From JADHLJ01 sp038116915 (GTDB lineage Bacteria; Pseudomonadota; Alphaproteobacteria; Thalassobaculales; Thalassobaculaceae), in contig JAYOEU010000002.1 of assembly GCA_038116915.1 (NCBI GenBank), forward strand, positions 67,543-131,542: DNA of 64,000 bases, written 5' to 3'. Below, piece after piece: positions 50,796 to 59,085 of the stretch. The translations under genes and the position numbers were made by a program. Numbering within the stretch: the stretch's first letter is position 1; every line of letters starts with the position of its first letter. Under the pieces are notes generated by a model. It had not been told where the DNA came from. It made no database searches and was given only the letters and a program-made list of their open reading frames with translations.

Positions 50796-51653
50796 ATGAC
50801 CCAACTCACGATTGCCTGCGTGCAGACGAACTCGAAGGCCGATCCGGCGGAGAACATCACCGAGGTCGGCGCGATGATCCGCGAGGCCAAGGACCGCGGC
50901 GCCGATCTGATCACCACGCCGGAAGTCGTCGGCATGTTGACCGGCGGCCGCGACGAAGCGCTGTCCCGCGCCCGTCCCGAGGAAAGTCACGAGGTGCTGG
51001 CGGCGTTCCGGGATCTCGCGGCGGAGTTGAAAACCTGGCTGCTGATCGGGTCGATTTCGATCAAGCTTTCCGACGACAAGCTTTCCAATCGCAGCTATCT
51101 GGTCGGCCCGGACGGCGGGATCTTTGCGCATTATTCCAAGATCCACATGTTTGACGTGCAGGTCGGTGACGGCACCCAGTACCGGGAGTCGCGAACCTAC
51201 CAGCCCGGAGAACGGGCGGTTCTGGCGGAAACGCCCTGGGGCACCATGGGATTAACGATCTGCTACGACATCCGCTTTCCCTACCTGTTCCGGGATCTGG
51301 CCCATGCGGGGGCCAAGCTGATTTTCTCGCCTGCGGCCTTCACCCAGGTGACCGGAGAGGCGCACTGGCACGTCCTGCAGCGGGCACGCGCGATCGAGAA
51401 TGGCTGCTTCATCGTCTCGCCGGCGCAGACCGGCACGCATGCGGGTGGAAGAAAGACCTACGGCCACTCGGTCGTAGTCGGGCCATGGGGAGAGGTTCTG
51501 CTGGACGGCGGGACGGAAACCGGTGTCTCGCTGGCAACGATCGATCTGGCGGAGGTCGAAAAGGCGCGAGGCAAGGTGCCGTCCCTGACCCACGATCGTT
51601 CCTATTCGCCGCCGGTAGCAGCTTTCGAGGGATTGCGGGCGGCGGGAGACTAG
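50796..51653 (+). CDS. Nitrilase-superfamily amidohydrolase (deaminated glutathione amidase-like)
   Basis: The 285-residue protein has the C-N hydrolase catalytic triad Glu43 (TTPEVVG), Lys115 (HYSKIHMFD) and Cys156 (LTICYDIRFP). The KIHMFDVQ and CYDIRFPYLFRDLA segments resemble Nit1/Nit2-type enzymes, which remove the amide of deaminated glutathione. Its location directly after grxC, and near a GST gene, supports a role in glutathione repair. The ATG at 50796 is preceded by GGGAATGA. No signal peptide is present, so it should be cytoplasmic. Confidence 0.88.
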   Translation: MTQLTIACVQTNSKADPAENITEVGAMIREAKDRGADLITTPEVVGMLTGGRDEALSRARPEESHEVLAAFRDLAAELKTWLLIGSISIKLSDDKLSNRSYLVGPDGGIFAHYSKIHMFDVQVGDGTQYRESRTYQPGERAVLAETPWGTMGLTICYDIRFPYLFRDLAHAGAKLIFSPAAFTQVTGEAHWHVLQRARAIENGCFIVSPAQTGTHAGGRKTYGHSVVVGPWGEVLLDGGTETGVSLATIDLAEVEKARGKVPSLTHDRSYSPPVAAFEGLRAAGD

Positions 51654-51758
51654 GGCCACCAGACGGACGGGGCGCGCGTCTTAGTCGCCCCGTGGTGTTC
51701 ACGGGTTTCGGGGATCATCACGGTCTCGTATCCACCAACACGAGCGAGGCGAAACCAC

Positions 51759-53123
51759 GTGGCGTCCGAGCCAACACCCACGGTTTATCTGCCGATTGAA
51801 ACCCTCTCGCGGGAACTGGATGCCCGGCTCCTGCTGGCGAGCCGGTTGCTTCGGCAACGCATCCCGGTCGTGATTGGTCAGCAGTGGCTGATCAATCAGA
51901 ACCTGGCCAACGGCTATCCTCCAGGATGGGTCTTGCTGAAGGGCCTCAATCGAATTCAAGCCGGCGTGGCGATCCATCTTTCCAAACTCGGCAATGTCGT
52001 CATGGCTTGTGACGAGGAAGCGCTCGGTCTCTCGTACGAAACCTTCATGAGCCAGGATATTTTTCCGGATACGGCTCCTTATTACGCGAGCGTTTTTGCC
52101 CAGGGTGACTTCCATCGCAAAGTGGTGATGAAGCGGACCGGTTGCCGGCCGGAACAGGTGATAACCGTCGGCAATGCCCGTCTCGATCTCTTGAAACCGC
52201 GGTTCAGGAAAATCTATGACGCCGAAGTTGCGGAAATCCGCGAGCGGTTGGGAGAGTTCGTTCTTTTCAACACCAATACCGGTTACGTCCATTCGGTATG
52301 GGAAAGCGAAGAGGAACAGGAGCGGGTTTTGATCCGTATCGGTTGGCTGGATAAAGCGAAACCGGAGACCTACGACCTTTATCGCCGGATCGTTGCGTTG
52401 GACTACAGCAACTACGATCTTACAAGGACAACGGTGCGCGGGCTCGCGACGGCGGATCCATCGATCAAGATCGTGGTGCGTCCCCACCCTGCCGAGAATA
52501 CCGGTGCCTGGCTGACGGAATTTACCGATCTGCCGAATGTCGAGGTGGTCAGGGAGGGCGGTATAGCTCCGATGCTTCTTGCCGCCCGTCTGGTTTTGCA
52601 TACTGGCTGCACGACCGGCGTCGAGGCAACCCTATTGAACCGTCCGACCATGAGCATTCTTCCGGACGATCCGAAGCAGGACCAATGGCAATGGTTCGTC
52701 GCGAACCATATTGTTCCGACCGCCGTCGGAGCTGTTGAAGCCGAGGAGAAGGTCCGCGCGTTTCTCGCGGGAATGCTCGATCTGGAAAGCGACCGGCAAG
52801 CAGAACGCCACGCCGCTCGGGATCTCTATTTTTCGGGCCTTGACGGGGATTTCGTATTCGACGTGAAAGCCGAAACCATTTTGAAACAGATCCGCGATCA
52901 TAAGCTGCTCGACGCCCAGTACGCCTGGGCGCCGAAAGACCCGCAAAAGGTTCTAACGACAATGGAAAGATCGGAATATTTCCGCCGTAAAATGTCGATA
53001 TCCCTTGAGGAGATTACCGAGCGCTACAGGTTCCTTCTACACCACGCCCGTGGCGGGCGGCCGACCAGGATCAGGCAGCTTGGCGATAGTGTCTTTCTTT
53101 TCGAGAATAGCGAGACTGTGTAA
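51759..53123 (+). CDS. Surface carbohydrate biosynthesis protein (TIGR04396-like)
   Basis: The 454-residue protein starts VYLPIETLSRELDARLLLASRLLRQ, which marks the 'surface carbohydrate biosynthesis protein' family. It contains VVMACDEEALGLSYE, KVVMKRTGCRPEQVITVGNARLDLLKP, KIVVRPHPAENTGAW near residue 240, and LHTGCTTGVEATLLNRPTMS near residue 285. This last pair resembles CDP-glycerol glycerophosphotransferase or polysaccharide export enzymes of the GT-B type. A role in capsule or LPS modification is inferred. GTG at 51759 is the only good start. It stands alone between the nitrilase-family gene and convergent accA, 7 kb from the sugar-nucleotide cluster. Confidence 0.8.
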   Translation: MASEPTPTVYLPIETLSRELDARLLLASRLLRQRIPVVIGQQWLINQNLANGYPPGWVLLKGLNRIQAGVAIHLSKLGNVVMACDEEALGLSYETFMSQDIFPDTAPYYASVFAQGDFHRKVVMKRTGCRPEQVITVGNARLDLLKPRFRKIYDAEVAEIRERLGEFVLFNTNTGYVHSVWESEEEQERVLIRIGWLDKAKPETYDLYRRIVALDYSNYDLTRTTVRGLATADPSIKIVVRPHPAENTGAWLTEFTDLPNVEVVREGGIAPMLLAARLVLHTGCTTGVEATLLNRPTMSILPDDPKQDQWQWFVANHIVPTAVGAVEAEEKVRAFLAGMLDLESDRQAERHAARDLYFSGLDGDFVFDVKAETILKQIRDHKLLDAQYAWAPKDPQKVLTTMERSEYFRRKMSISLEEITERYRFLLHHARGGRPTRIRQLGDSVFLFENSETV

Positions 53124-53150
53124 TAGACCGGACGCGCGCCGATCGTGGTG

Positions 53151-54101
53151 TCAGGACAATCCGATCTTGCCCATGGCGATGAATTTCTCGCGCCGTTTCG
53201 CCCGCAATGTTCCGGCATCCATGGCCAGCAATTCCCGTACCGCCGCCTCGACCGCATCTCCGAGGCTCTTGAGGGCGGTATCCCGGCCGCGATGCGCGGC
53301 GCCCAGGGGTTCTGGAACGATCGCGTCGATCACCGCCATTTGCTTCAGATCCTGAGCTGTGAGACGCAAGGCCTCGGCGGCGTCTTTCGCGTGCTCTCCG
53401 TCGCGCCACAGGATCGACGCGCAGCCTTCCGGCGAGATGACGGAATAGATTGCATGTTCGAACATCAGCACCCGGTCCGCCGTGGCCAGCGCGACGGCGC
53501 CGCCGGAACCGCCCTCGCCGATGATCGCCGCCGCCACCGGTACCGTCAGCCCGAGGCTGGTTTCGATGGCACGGGCAATGGCCTCGGCCTGGCCGCGCTC
53601 CTCGGCGCCGACGCCGGGATAGGCTCCCGCCGTATCGACGAAGGTCAGAACCGGCAGACGAAACCGCTCCGCCAATTCCATGAGGCGCCGCGCCTTGCGA
53701 TACCCCTCGGGCCGCGCCATGCCGAAATTGGTTTCCAGGCGCTCCTTGGTCGTATTGCCCTTTTCGGTACCCATGATGACGGCAGAGAAGCCGCGGAACC
53801 GGCCCATGCCGCCAACGATCGCCTTGTCCTCCGCGAAACCGCGGTCGCCGGCGAGCGGCGTGAAATCGGTCACAAGCGCCGCCACGACATCCTTGAAATG
53901 CGGCCGGTTCGGATGCCGCGCGACTTGAACCTTCTGCCAGGGCGAAAGCTTCTGATAGGTGGCGCGCAACTGTCGTTCGACCTTGGATTGCAGCTTGCCG
54001 ACCTCTTCGGCGATGTTGATATCACCATCGGTCGACAGGTGCCGTAGCTCCTCGATCTTGCCCTCAAGGTCGGCAACAGGTTTTTCGAAATCCAAAAACA
54101 T
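53151..54101 (-). CDS. accA: Acetyl-CoA carboxylase carboxyltransferase subunit alpha
   Basis: AccA with AccD transfers carboxyl from biotin to acetyl-CoA, giving malonyl-CoA for fatty-acid synthesis. The 316-residue protein starts FLDFEKPVADLEGKIEELR and has VARHPNRPHFKDVV, MARPEGYRKARRLMELAERF, TFVDTAGAYPGVGAEERGQAEAI near residue 165, and IGEGGSGGAVALATADRVLMFEHAIYSVISPEGCASILWRD. These are all conserved AccA parts. The ATG at 54101 gives the standard N-terminus; an upstream TTG at 54131 is less likely. It lies downstream of xerD on the same strand, with a 122-base gap. Confidence 0.97.
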   Translation of the reverse strand: MFLDFEKPVADLEGKIEELRHLSTDGDINIAEEVGKLQSKVERQLRATYQKLSPWQKVQVARHPNRPHFKDVVAALVTDFTPLAGDRGFAEDKAIVGGMGRFRGFSAVIMGTEKGNTTKERLETNFGMARPEGYRKARRLMELAERFRLPVLTFVDTAGAYPGVGAEERGQAEAIARAIETSLGLTVPVAAAIIGEGGSGGAVALATADRVLMFEHAIYSVISPEGCASILWRDGEHAKDAAEALRLTAQDLKQMAVIDAIVPEPLGAAHRGRDTALKSLGDAVEAAVRELLAMDAGTLRAKRREKFIAMGKIGLS

Positions 54102-54223
54102 GTGTGTCGGTTTCCCTGCCTGCACGCTCAAATGTCGCTACCTCCAGCTCTCGACAATTTCCATTGATTGGCACAAGCGCCAAGCCGCGTCTAGCGGTTC
54201 CGCGCGTGATACAGCCGAAGCGA

Positions 54224-55165
54224 TCATTGCTTTTCCGCCAACGGATGATGGGTCTCGACGATCGATCTGAGGCGTTGGCTGAGAACGTGGGTATAGATCT
54301 GAGTTGTGGATATATCGGCGTGCCCGAGCATCTGCTGAACGCTTCGTAAGTCGGCGCCATGATCCAAGAGATGCGTCGCGAAAGCGTGGCGCATCACATG
54401 GGGTGAGACCTTCGCGGGATCAATACCGCATTCCAGCGCAAGTTCCTTAAGCAGTTGTCCCATGCGGCGCCGGGTCAAATGCCCCTCGGCCGAACGGGAG
54501 GGGAACAGATGGGGTGAGTCCCCGCCTTCTCCAAGAAAATGCGCGCGGTCTTGGCGATAGGCGGCAATGGCCTCGACCGCGGCTCCGGTCAGCGGCACCA
54601 TCCGTTCCTTGCCACCCTTGCCCCGGACGATTAGCAGCCGCTCGTCACGCGCCGCCGCCGCCAGCGGCAGTCCGACCAGTTCGGAAACCCGCAACCCGGT
54701 CGCGTAAGCGATCTCCAAAAGACAGACCAGCCGACGCCCCTCAGGCCCGCGCCGGGCCCTCGCACCGATGAGCAGGGCGTCGACCTCGTTTTCGGAAAGG
54801 ACCTTCGGCAGGCCACGTCCGAGGCGCGGCGCATCGACCGCTGAGCTCGGGTCGTCCGCCCGTAAGCCCTCGGCATAGAGGAAACGATAGAACTGCCGGA
54901 GCGCCGATAGGCGCCTTGCCGCGGTTCTTGGCGCCATGCCCGCCCGCTCCAGGGCCGACATGTAGCCTCTAAAATCCTCCACCGAACACAGATGCAGTTG
55001 GATACCCGCGGCGGCGAGATGGATCTCAAAATGGCGAAGGTCGCGCTTGTACGCCATCGCCGTATTCGCTGACGCGCCCCGCTCGGCATAAAGCATTTCC
55101 ATGAACGGCTCGACATAGGGACTTTCCGGTGGCGCGGCCTGCTGCTTTGCCTTGCGGTTGTTCAT
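54224..55165 (-). CDS. xerD: Site-specific tyrosine recombinase (XerD)
   Basis: XerD with XerC resolves chromosome dimers at dif. The 313-residue protein has an N-terminal SAM-like DNA-binding domain and all catalytic residues: Arg159 (ATGLRVSEL), Lys183 (RGKGGKE), His256 and Arg259 (SPHVMRH), His282 (GHADIS) and Tyr291 (TQIYTHV). Its position beside accA and aroK/aroB is a conserved chromosomal location, so it is not a phage integrase. Its ATG overlaps the stop of the large exported-protein gene by four bases (ATGA). Confidence 0.95.
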   Translation of the reverse strand: MNNRKAKQQAAPPESPYVEPFMEMLYAERGASANTAMAYKRDLRHFEIHLAAAGIQLHLCSVEDFRGYMSALERAGMAPRTAARRLSALRQFYRFLYAEGLRADDPSSAVDAPRLGRGLPKVLSENEVDALLIGARARRGPEGRRLVCLLEIAYATGLRVSELVGLPLAAAARDERLLIVRGKGGKERMVPLTGAAVEAIAAYRQDRAHFLGEGGDSPHLFPSRSAEGHLTRRRMGQLLKELALECGIDPAKVSPHVMRHAFATHLLDHGADLRSVQQMLGHADISTTQIYTHVLSQRLRSIVETHHPLAEKQ

Positions 55166-57039
55166 AGGCCCGCGGCCAGCGCGATTTCCAACGCGAGCCG
55201 GCGCGCCTCGGTCTCCATCCCAAGCACATACAGTCCTCGGACGCCGTCCACCAGGACCGATGTCGGGATCTCTCCCAATGAACCCGCGCCGAGGGCAATG
55301 GTGATCAGCGAAACCGTTTCGCCCACTCGGCCGTCATCCACTGCGCCCGCGAGGGCCCGGGAGACCGCGAAACCGGGGCCGGACCCGGCCTCGGGCTTCG
55401 AACCATCGACCAGACCGCGCCAGGCCGTTTGCGGCACCGGATCATCGAGTGCTTCGAGCAGACCGAATAACAAGGCCGCCCGCCGGCTTGCGTTCTGGGG
55501 GTCGCTCTCGCGTTTCCAGTCCCACCAGCCCTGAAGACGGTCCGCCCGCCATTCCGAGATCTCGTCACCACCGACGAGGCGGGCCAGGGGCCATAGCCTG
55601 CGCCATGCAGCTCCGATCTCCGGCTTGAAAGTGGACTCGCGTTCGGCGACTCCCAGCCAAGCCCGGGCCGCGTCGAATTCATGAACCGCGAGCAGCAGCA
55701 GCGCGCCGTCGGCGGCGAACCAGCCAAGCTGGGAGGTTACGTTGAGTTCTCGGGCGAGTGGGGCGTAGACCCGCGCCGTCTGCCCGAGGGTGCGCCGTTC
55801 TCGCGCGACATCCGCCGCCTGCTTGATCGCCTGGGCCCTACCGAAGTCGGACCCTTGCGCCCGGGTCGCGCGATACAGCAGTCCCCGTCCGGTCGGGCTC
55901 GGGTCGGCCGCCGCGACCGAAGCGGCGCTTTCGAGGAGTTCCGGGCTGACCTGCATGGCTTCATAGACCGCGACCAGTTCGGCAGCTTCGGCGATACCCG
56001 CTGTCTCGGCCTTTTCCACGAGCGCAAAACGGCTCGCGGGAGTGATGCTCGGATCGTTGATGAAGGCGCGCAACAGCCAGCGCGGTGGTGTGGCATCTCC
56101 CGGATCCGGCAGGCCGGCCCGGGCCGCCCGTGCCATGGCGACGTCAAGCGGACGCAGAGTGGCCGCCCGCATCTTTTCGGTGGCGCCTTTCTCTCCGCCG
56201 ATCGCGCGCATCAGGGTGAAGAAAACCTCATCGCCCTCGTTCAATTCGATCAGCAGTCGCATGCCGAAATCGACTTTTTCCCAGGCGCCGTTCAAGGCTT
56301 CGCAGAAAACCAGGGCTTTCTGCCAATATCGGTCAGCTGATTTGTCGACCCACTTGGCCACGGTATCGCAGGCCCGACCCGTGTCGTTGCGCAAGAACGC
56401 TATGTCGGCCGTAAGCTTCGAGAGGTTTTCCTCCTGATGTCCCGGCGGGACAACCGCCAGCAATGCCGCCGCCGATGCGAGGTCGCCGGATCGGAAAAGC
56501 GCGTGCACACGGTGGTACAACCGCGACTCGGTGGGGGCGCCGTCGGGGGCGGGCGGTGTCGCCGGCGGCACCGCGGCACGGGACAGCAGCAAACGTCTTC
56601 TCAGATCCAGAGCGGTCCGCGATACCGGAGCCTCGGGCAGCAACCGGATCATGGCGTTGATCACGGTCCTTGGCGTGTCGCGCCACAAATCGGTGTCGAA
56701 CCCACCGGACGCCACGTCCAGCACGCCGACGGTCTCATCGGTCAGGGCATTCAGGCTGTCGATGCTGATGCCGGACTTGCCTTGCGGCGTCGCGTCCGAA
56801 GGGGTTGTTTTTGGCGCCGCCGGGTCCGGTGTCGGAGCGGCAGGCGATGGCACGGTGCCGCGGGAGTCGGGGTTGACCTTGAATCCCAGCGGTTTTGTCG
56901 GGAGCAGGGAGCGCGGTGTTTGCGCGACGGCGAGCGCCGGAATCAGCCACGCCGCGACAAACAGACCAACAAAGACCGCGGCGACGGAGCGGCCCGGCGC
57001 CGGGCAATGGTCCGCGCGGCTAGCGCGACAGCTTCTCAT
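55162..57039 (-). CDS. Large hypothetical exported protein (625 aa)
   Basis: I do not recognise the family. The N-terminus has a long basic region and a hydrophobic stretch (VAAVFVGLFVAAWLIPALAVAQ) ending in AVA|Q, a likely signal peptide near residue 39. A Pro/Ala/Thr-rich linker follows (about 45-85). The rest is Ala/Leu-rich and helical, with repeating helix pairs that look like TPR/SEL1-type units (for example SRLYHRVHALFRSGDLASAAALLAVVPPG, AAELVAVYEAMQVSPELLE). It overlaps the small membrane-protein gene by 20 bases and xerD by 4, so all three are probably one transcript. A periplasmic scaffold is a reasonable guess. Confidence 0.78.
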   Translation of the reverse strand: MRSCRASRADHCPAPGRSVAAVFVGLFVAAWLIPALAVAQTPRSLLPTKPLGFKVNPDSRGTVPSPAAPTPDPAAPKTTPSDATPQGKSGISIDSLNALTDETVGVLDVASGGFDTDLWRDTPRTVINAMIRLLPEAPVSRTALDLRRRLLLSRAAVPPATPPAPDGAPTESRLYHRVHALFRSGDLASAAALLAVVPPGHQEENLSKLTADIAFLRNDTGRACDTVAKWVDKSADRYWQKALVFCEALNGAWEKVDFGMRLLIELNEGDEVFFTLMRAIGGEKGATEKMRAATLRPLDVAMARAARAGLPDPGDATPPRWLLRAFINDPSITPASRFALVEKAETAGIAEAAELVAVYEAMQVSPELLESAASVAAADPSPTGRGLLYRATRAQGSDFGRAQAIKQAADVARERRTLGQTARVYAPLARELNVTSQLGWFAADGALLLLAVHEFDAARAWLGVAERESTFKPEIGAAWRRLWPLARLVGGDEISEWRADRLQGWWDWKRESDPQNASRRAALLFGLLEALDDPVPQTAWRGLVDGSKPEAGSGPGFAVSRALAGAVDDGRVGETVSLITIALGAGSLGEIPTSVLVDGVRGLYVLGMETEARRLALEIALAAGL

Positions 57040-57157
57040 TCGGAATGACTTTCTCTACCTGTTTCGACGGCGGCGGGATGTTCCAGGTTGACAGGAACGC
57101 AAACCCTCCGGCCAGTACCGCCAACACGACGATCAGAACAATAACGGCAGACTTCAT
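57020..57157 (-). CDS. Small single-span membrane protein (45 aa)
   Basis: The short protein begins MKSAVIVLIVVLAVLAGGFAF, one membrane helix, and ends with a polar tail (STWNIPPPSKQVEKVIPNEKLSR in pieces). The gene is preceded by GAGAACGAGATC before the ATG at 57157, and its end overlaps the large exported-protein gene by 20 bases. Its strict placement between aroK (divergent) and the exported protein suggests it is real. Function unknown; an inner-membrane anchor or partner of the next protein is possible. Confidence 0.65.
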   Translation of the reverse strand: MKSAVIVLIVVLAVLAGGFAFLSTWNIPPPSKQVEKVIPNEKLSR

Positions 57158-57252
57158 GATCTCGTTCTCACGGTCCTGTTCGAGCCTCCACGCTCTCGTC
57201 AATGGCCGCTTGGGTCCGGGCGCGGGCGCGTCGATCTAGCGGCGGTTCCAAG

Positions 57253-57289
57253 AATCATGGTACCGTCGATTCATGGCACGATCATGGCA
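57253..57289. repeat. Three TCATGG-type direct repeats upstream of aroK
   Basis: ATCATGGTAC (57253-57262), TTCATGGCAC (57269-57278) and ATCATGGCAG (57280-57289) share TCATGG and lie within 37 bases in the aroK / small-membrane-protein divergent region (57158-57376). They could bind a regulator, but the spacing (16 and 11 bases) is irregular and chance is possible. Confidence 0.3.
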
Positions 57290-57376
57290 GGATACTTGGC
57301 GCTGGCCGTGGATTCAACGGCGCTCCAAAATTCACCGTGTGCTCCCGGTTCACCCTTCCCATGGTCGTTACGTTAG

Positions 57377-57952
57377 ATGACTTCTCAGGACATTGCCGCG
57401 AAATCCAATTTCGCCCTTCCCAAGACCGTTGTGCTCGTAGGGTTGATGGGAGCGGGAAAGACCAGCGTCGGGCGCCGGCTCGCCGATTTGTTCGACAGCC
57501 GTTTCGTCGATGCGGACAAGGAAATCGAACAGGCGGCGGGTTGCTCCATCGCGGATTTCTTTGAACGGTTCGGCGAAGAGGAATTCCGCCGTGGCGAGGA
57601 ACGGGTCATCGCTCGCCTGCTTCGGGATCCGCCATGCGTTCTTGCAACTGGCGGCGGGGCGTATATGTCCGAGGACACGAGGCGGGAAATCCGCGAACAC
57701 GGACTATCGGTCTGGTTGAAGGCGGATCTGGATGTACTGTATGAACGAGTGGCCCGCCGATCTGACCGTCCCCTGCTCAAGACAGAGGATCCCCGCGCGA
57801 CGCTGGAGGCGATCATGGAAAAGCGCTATCCGGTTTACGCGCAAGCGGACCTGACAATAGAGTCCTATCGCGGCCCCATTGAGATTACGGTCGAACGGGT
57901 TTATCGCAGATTGCTCGAGTATTTCGGCCTGACAGAGGGAGCGTGTTCATGA
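57377..57952 (+). CDS. aroK: Shikimate kinase
   Basis: Shikimate kinase phosphorylates shikimate at O3 in aromatic amino-acid synthesis. The 191-residue protein has Walker A GLMGAGKTSVG near residue 22, the shikimate-binding FVDADKEIEQ near residue 43, FRRGEERVI near residue 70, GGGAY near residue 93, and the lid RRSDRPLL with Arg near residue 128. The ATG at 57377 is the first good start, and an AlaLys-rich leader precedes the fold. Its stop overlaps aroB's start by four bases (ATGA), a classic aroKB pair. Confidence 0.96.
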   Translation: MTSQDIAAKSNFALPKTVVLVGLMGAGKTSVGRRLADLFDSRFVDADKEIEQAAGCSIADFFERFGEEEFRRGEERVIARLLRDPPCVLATGGGAYMSEDTRREIREHGLSVWLKADLDVLYERVARRSDRPLLKTEDPRATLEAIMEKRYPVYAQADLTIESYRGPIEITVERVYRRLLEYFGLTEGACS

Positions 57953-59079
57953 GTGCGGCGGAGACCGTCCGGGTCGATCTGGGCGCGCGCGGCTATGACA
58001 TCCTAGTCGGGGCCGGCCTCATGCGGCGCCTGGGTGAAACAGTGCGCGAGCGCTTTGGCCAGCGTCGCGCCTTCGTCGTCACCGATGAGAAAGTTGCGCC
58101 ACATTGGCTCGGGCCGGCGCGCGCTGGCCTGGAAGGCGCGGGAATCGAAACCCGGCAATTCGTTCTGCCGAATGGAGAAAGCACCAAGTCCTTCGGTCAG
58201 TTGGAGCGGTTGCTGGATTGGCTGCTGAGCGAAAGGGTCGGTCGGGACGGCGTCGTGATCGCGCTGGGCGGCGGCGTGGTGGGTGACCTGGCGGGCTTCG
58301 CCGCGGCAATTACCCTGCGGGGCCTCGATTTCGTTCAGGTCCCTACGACGCTCCTGGCGCAGGTCGATAGTTCCGTCGGCGGCAAGACCGCCATCAACAC
58401 CACGCACGGGAAAAATCTTGTCGGCGCCTTCCATCAACCCGGACTGGTGGTGATCGATACGGCGGTGCTCGATACCTTGCCGGATCGCGAGGTCCTCGCC
58501 GGATATGCCGAGGTCGTGAAGTACGGCCTGATCCGGGATTCCGGCTTCTTCGAATGGCTGGAGAGCAACGGCGCCAAGGTCCTGGCCGGCGATCCCGACG
58601 CGCGCCGGCACGCGGTGGTCGAAAGCTGCCGGGCCAAGGCGCGCATCGTTGCCGCCGATGAACGCGAGACGGGCGAGCGGGCATTGTTGAATTTCGGGCA
58701 CACCTTCGGCCACGCCCTTGAGGCGGAGGCAGGATATGACGGCGGTGTATTGCACGGTGAGGCGGTTTCGATTGGCATGATCCTGGCGCTGGATCTGTCC
58801 AGACAAATGGGATTATGCCCCGGGCAGGACGCGGATCGCGTACGCCGGCACTTCGAAAGCGTCGGTCTTCCCTTGAATATCGCATCGATCGGCGTGGCTC
58901 GTGACTGGAAGACGACCGACCTGATCGGCCATATGCGGCACGACAAGAAGGTACTGGCGGGCCGCATGAGGTTTATCTTGGCGCGGAGCATCGGCGATGC
59001 CTTCGTGACCGCGGACGTAAACGAGAGCGACGTCGCCGAGGTTCTGACGCAATCCCTCGCGGCGCCTCGGGCGAGCTAG
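57949..59079 (+). CDS. aroB: 3-dehydroquinate synthase
   Basis: AroB converts DAHP to 3-dehydroquinate using NAD and a divalent metal. The 376-residue protein has the NAD-binding GGGVVGDLAGFAAAITLRG near residue 106, PTTLLAQVDSSVGGKTAIN near residue 132 and NLVGAFHQP. The metal ligands are in EVVKYGLI (Glu) and the two His of FGHTFGHALE and LHGEAVSIGM. ATG at 57949 overlaps the aroK stop; an in-frame GTG two codons earlier (57943) is a less likely start. The next gene starts 6 bases after the stop. Confidence 0.97.
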   Translation: MSAAETVRVDLGARGYDILVGAGLMRRLGETVRERFGQRRAFVVTDEKVAPHWLGPARAGLEGAGIETRQFVLPNGESTKSFGQLERLLDWLLSERVGRDGVVIALGGGVVGDLAGFAAAITLRGLDFVQVPTTLLAQVDSSVGGKTAINTTHGKNLVGAFHQPGLVVIDTAVLDTLPDREVLAGYAEVVKYGLIRDSGFFEWLESNGAKVLAGDPDARRHAVVESCRAKARIVAADERETGERALLNFGHTFGHALEAEAGYDGGVLHGEAVSIGMILALDLSRQMGLCPGQDADRVRRHFESVGLPLNIASIGVARDWKTTDLIGHMRHDKKVLAGRMRFILARSIGDAFVTADVNESDVAEVLTQSLAAPRAS

Positions 59080-59085
59080 GGGATC

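Noticed and set aside
54224..55165. Phage or integron integrase
   Set aside because: The tyrosine recombinase is XerD-like in length and motifs and sits in a conserved chromosomal neighbourhood with accA and aroKB. No att-like repeats or phage genes flank it.
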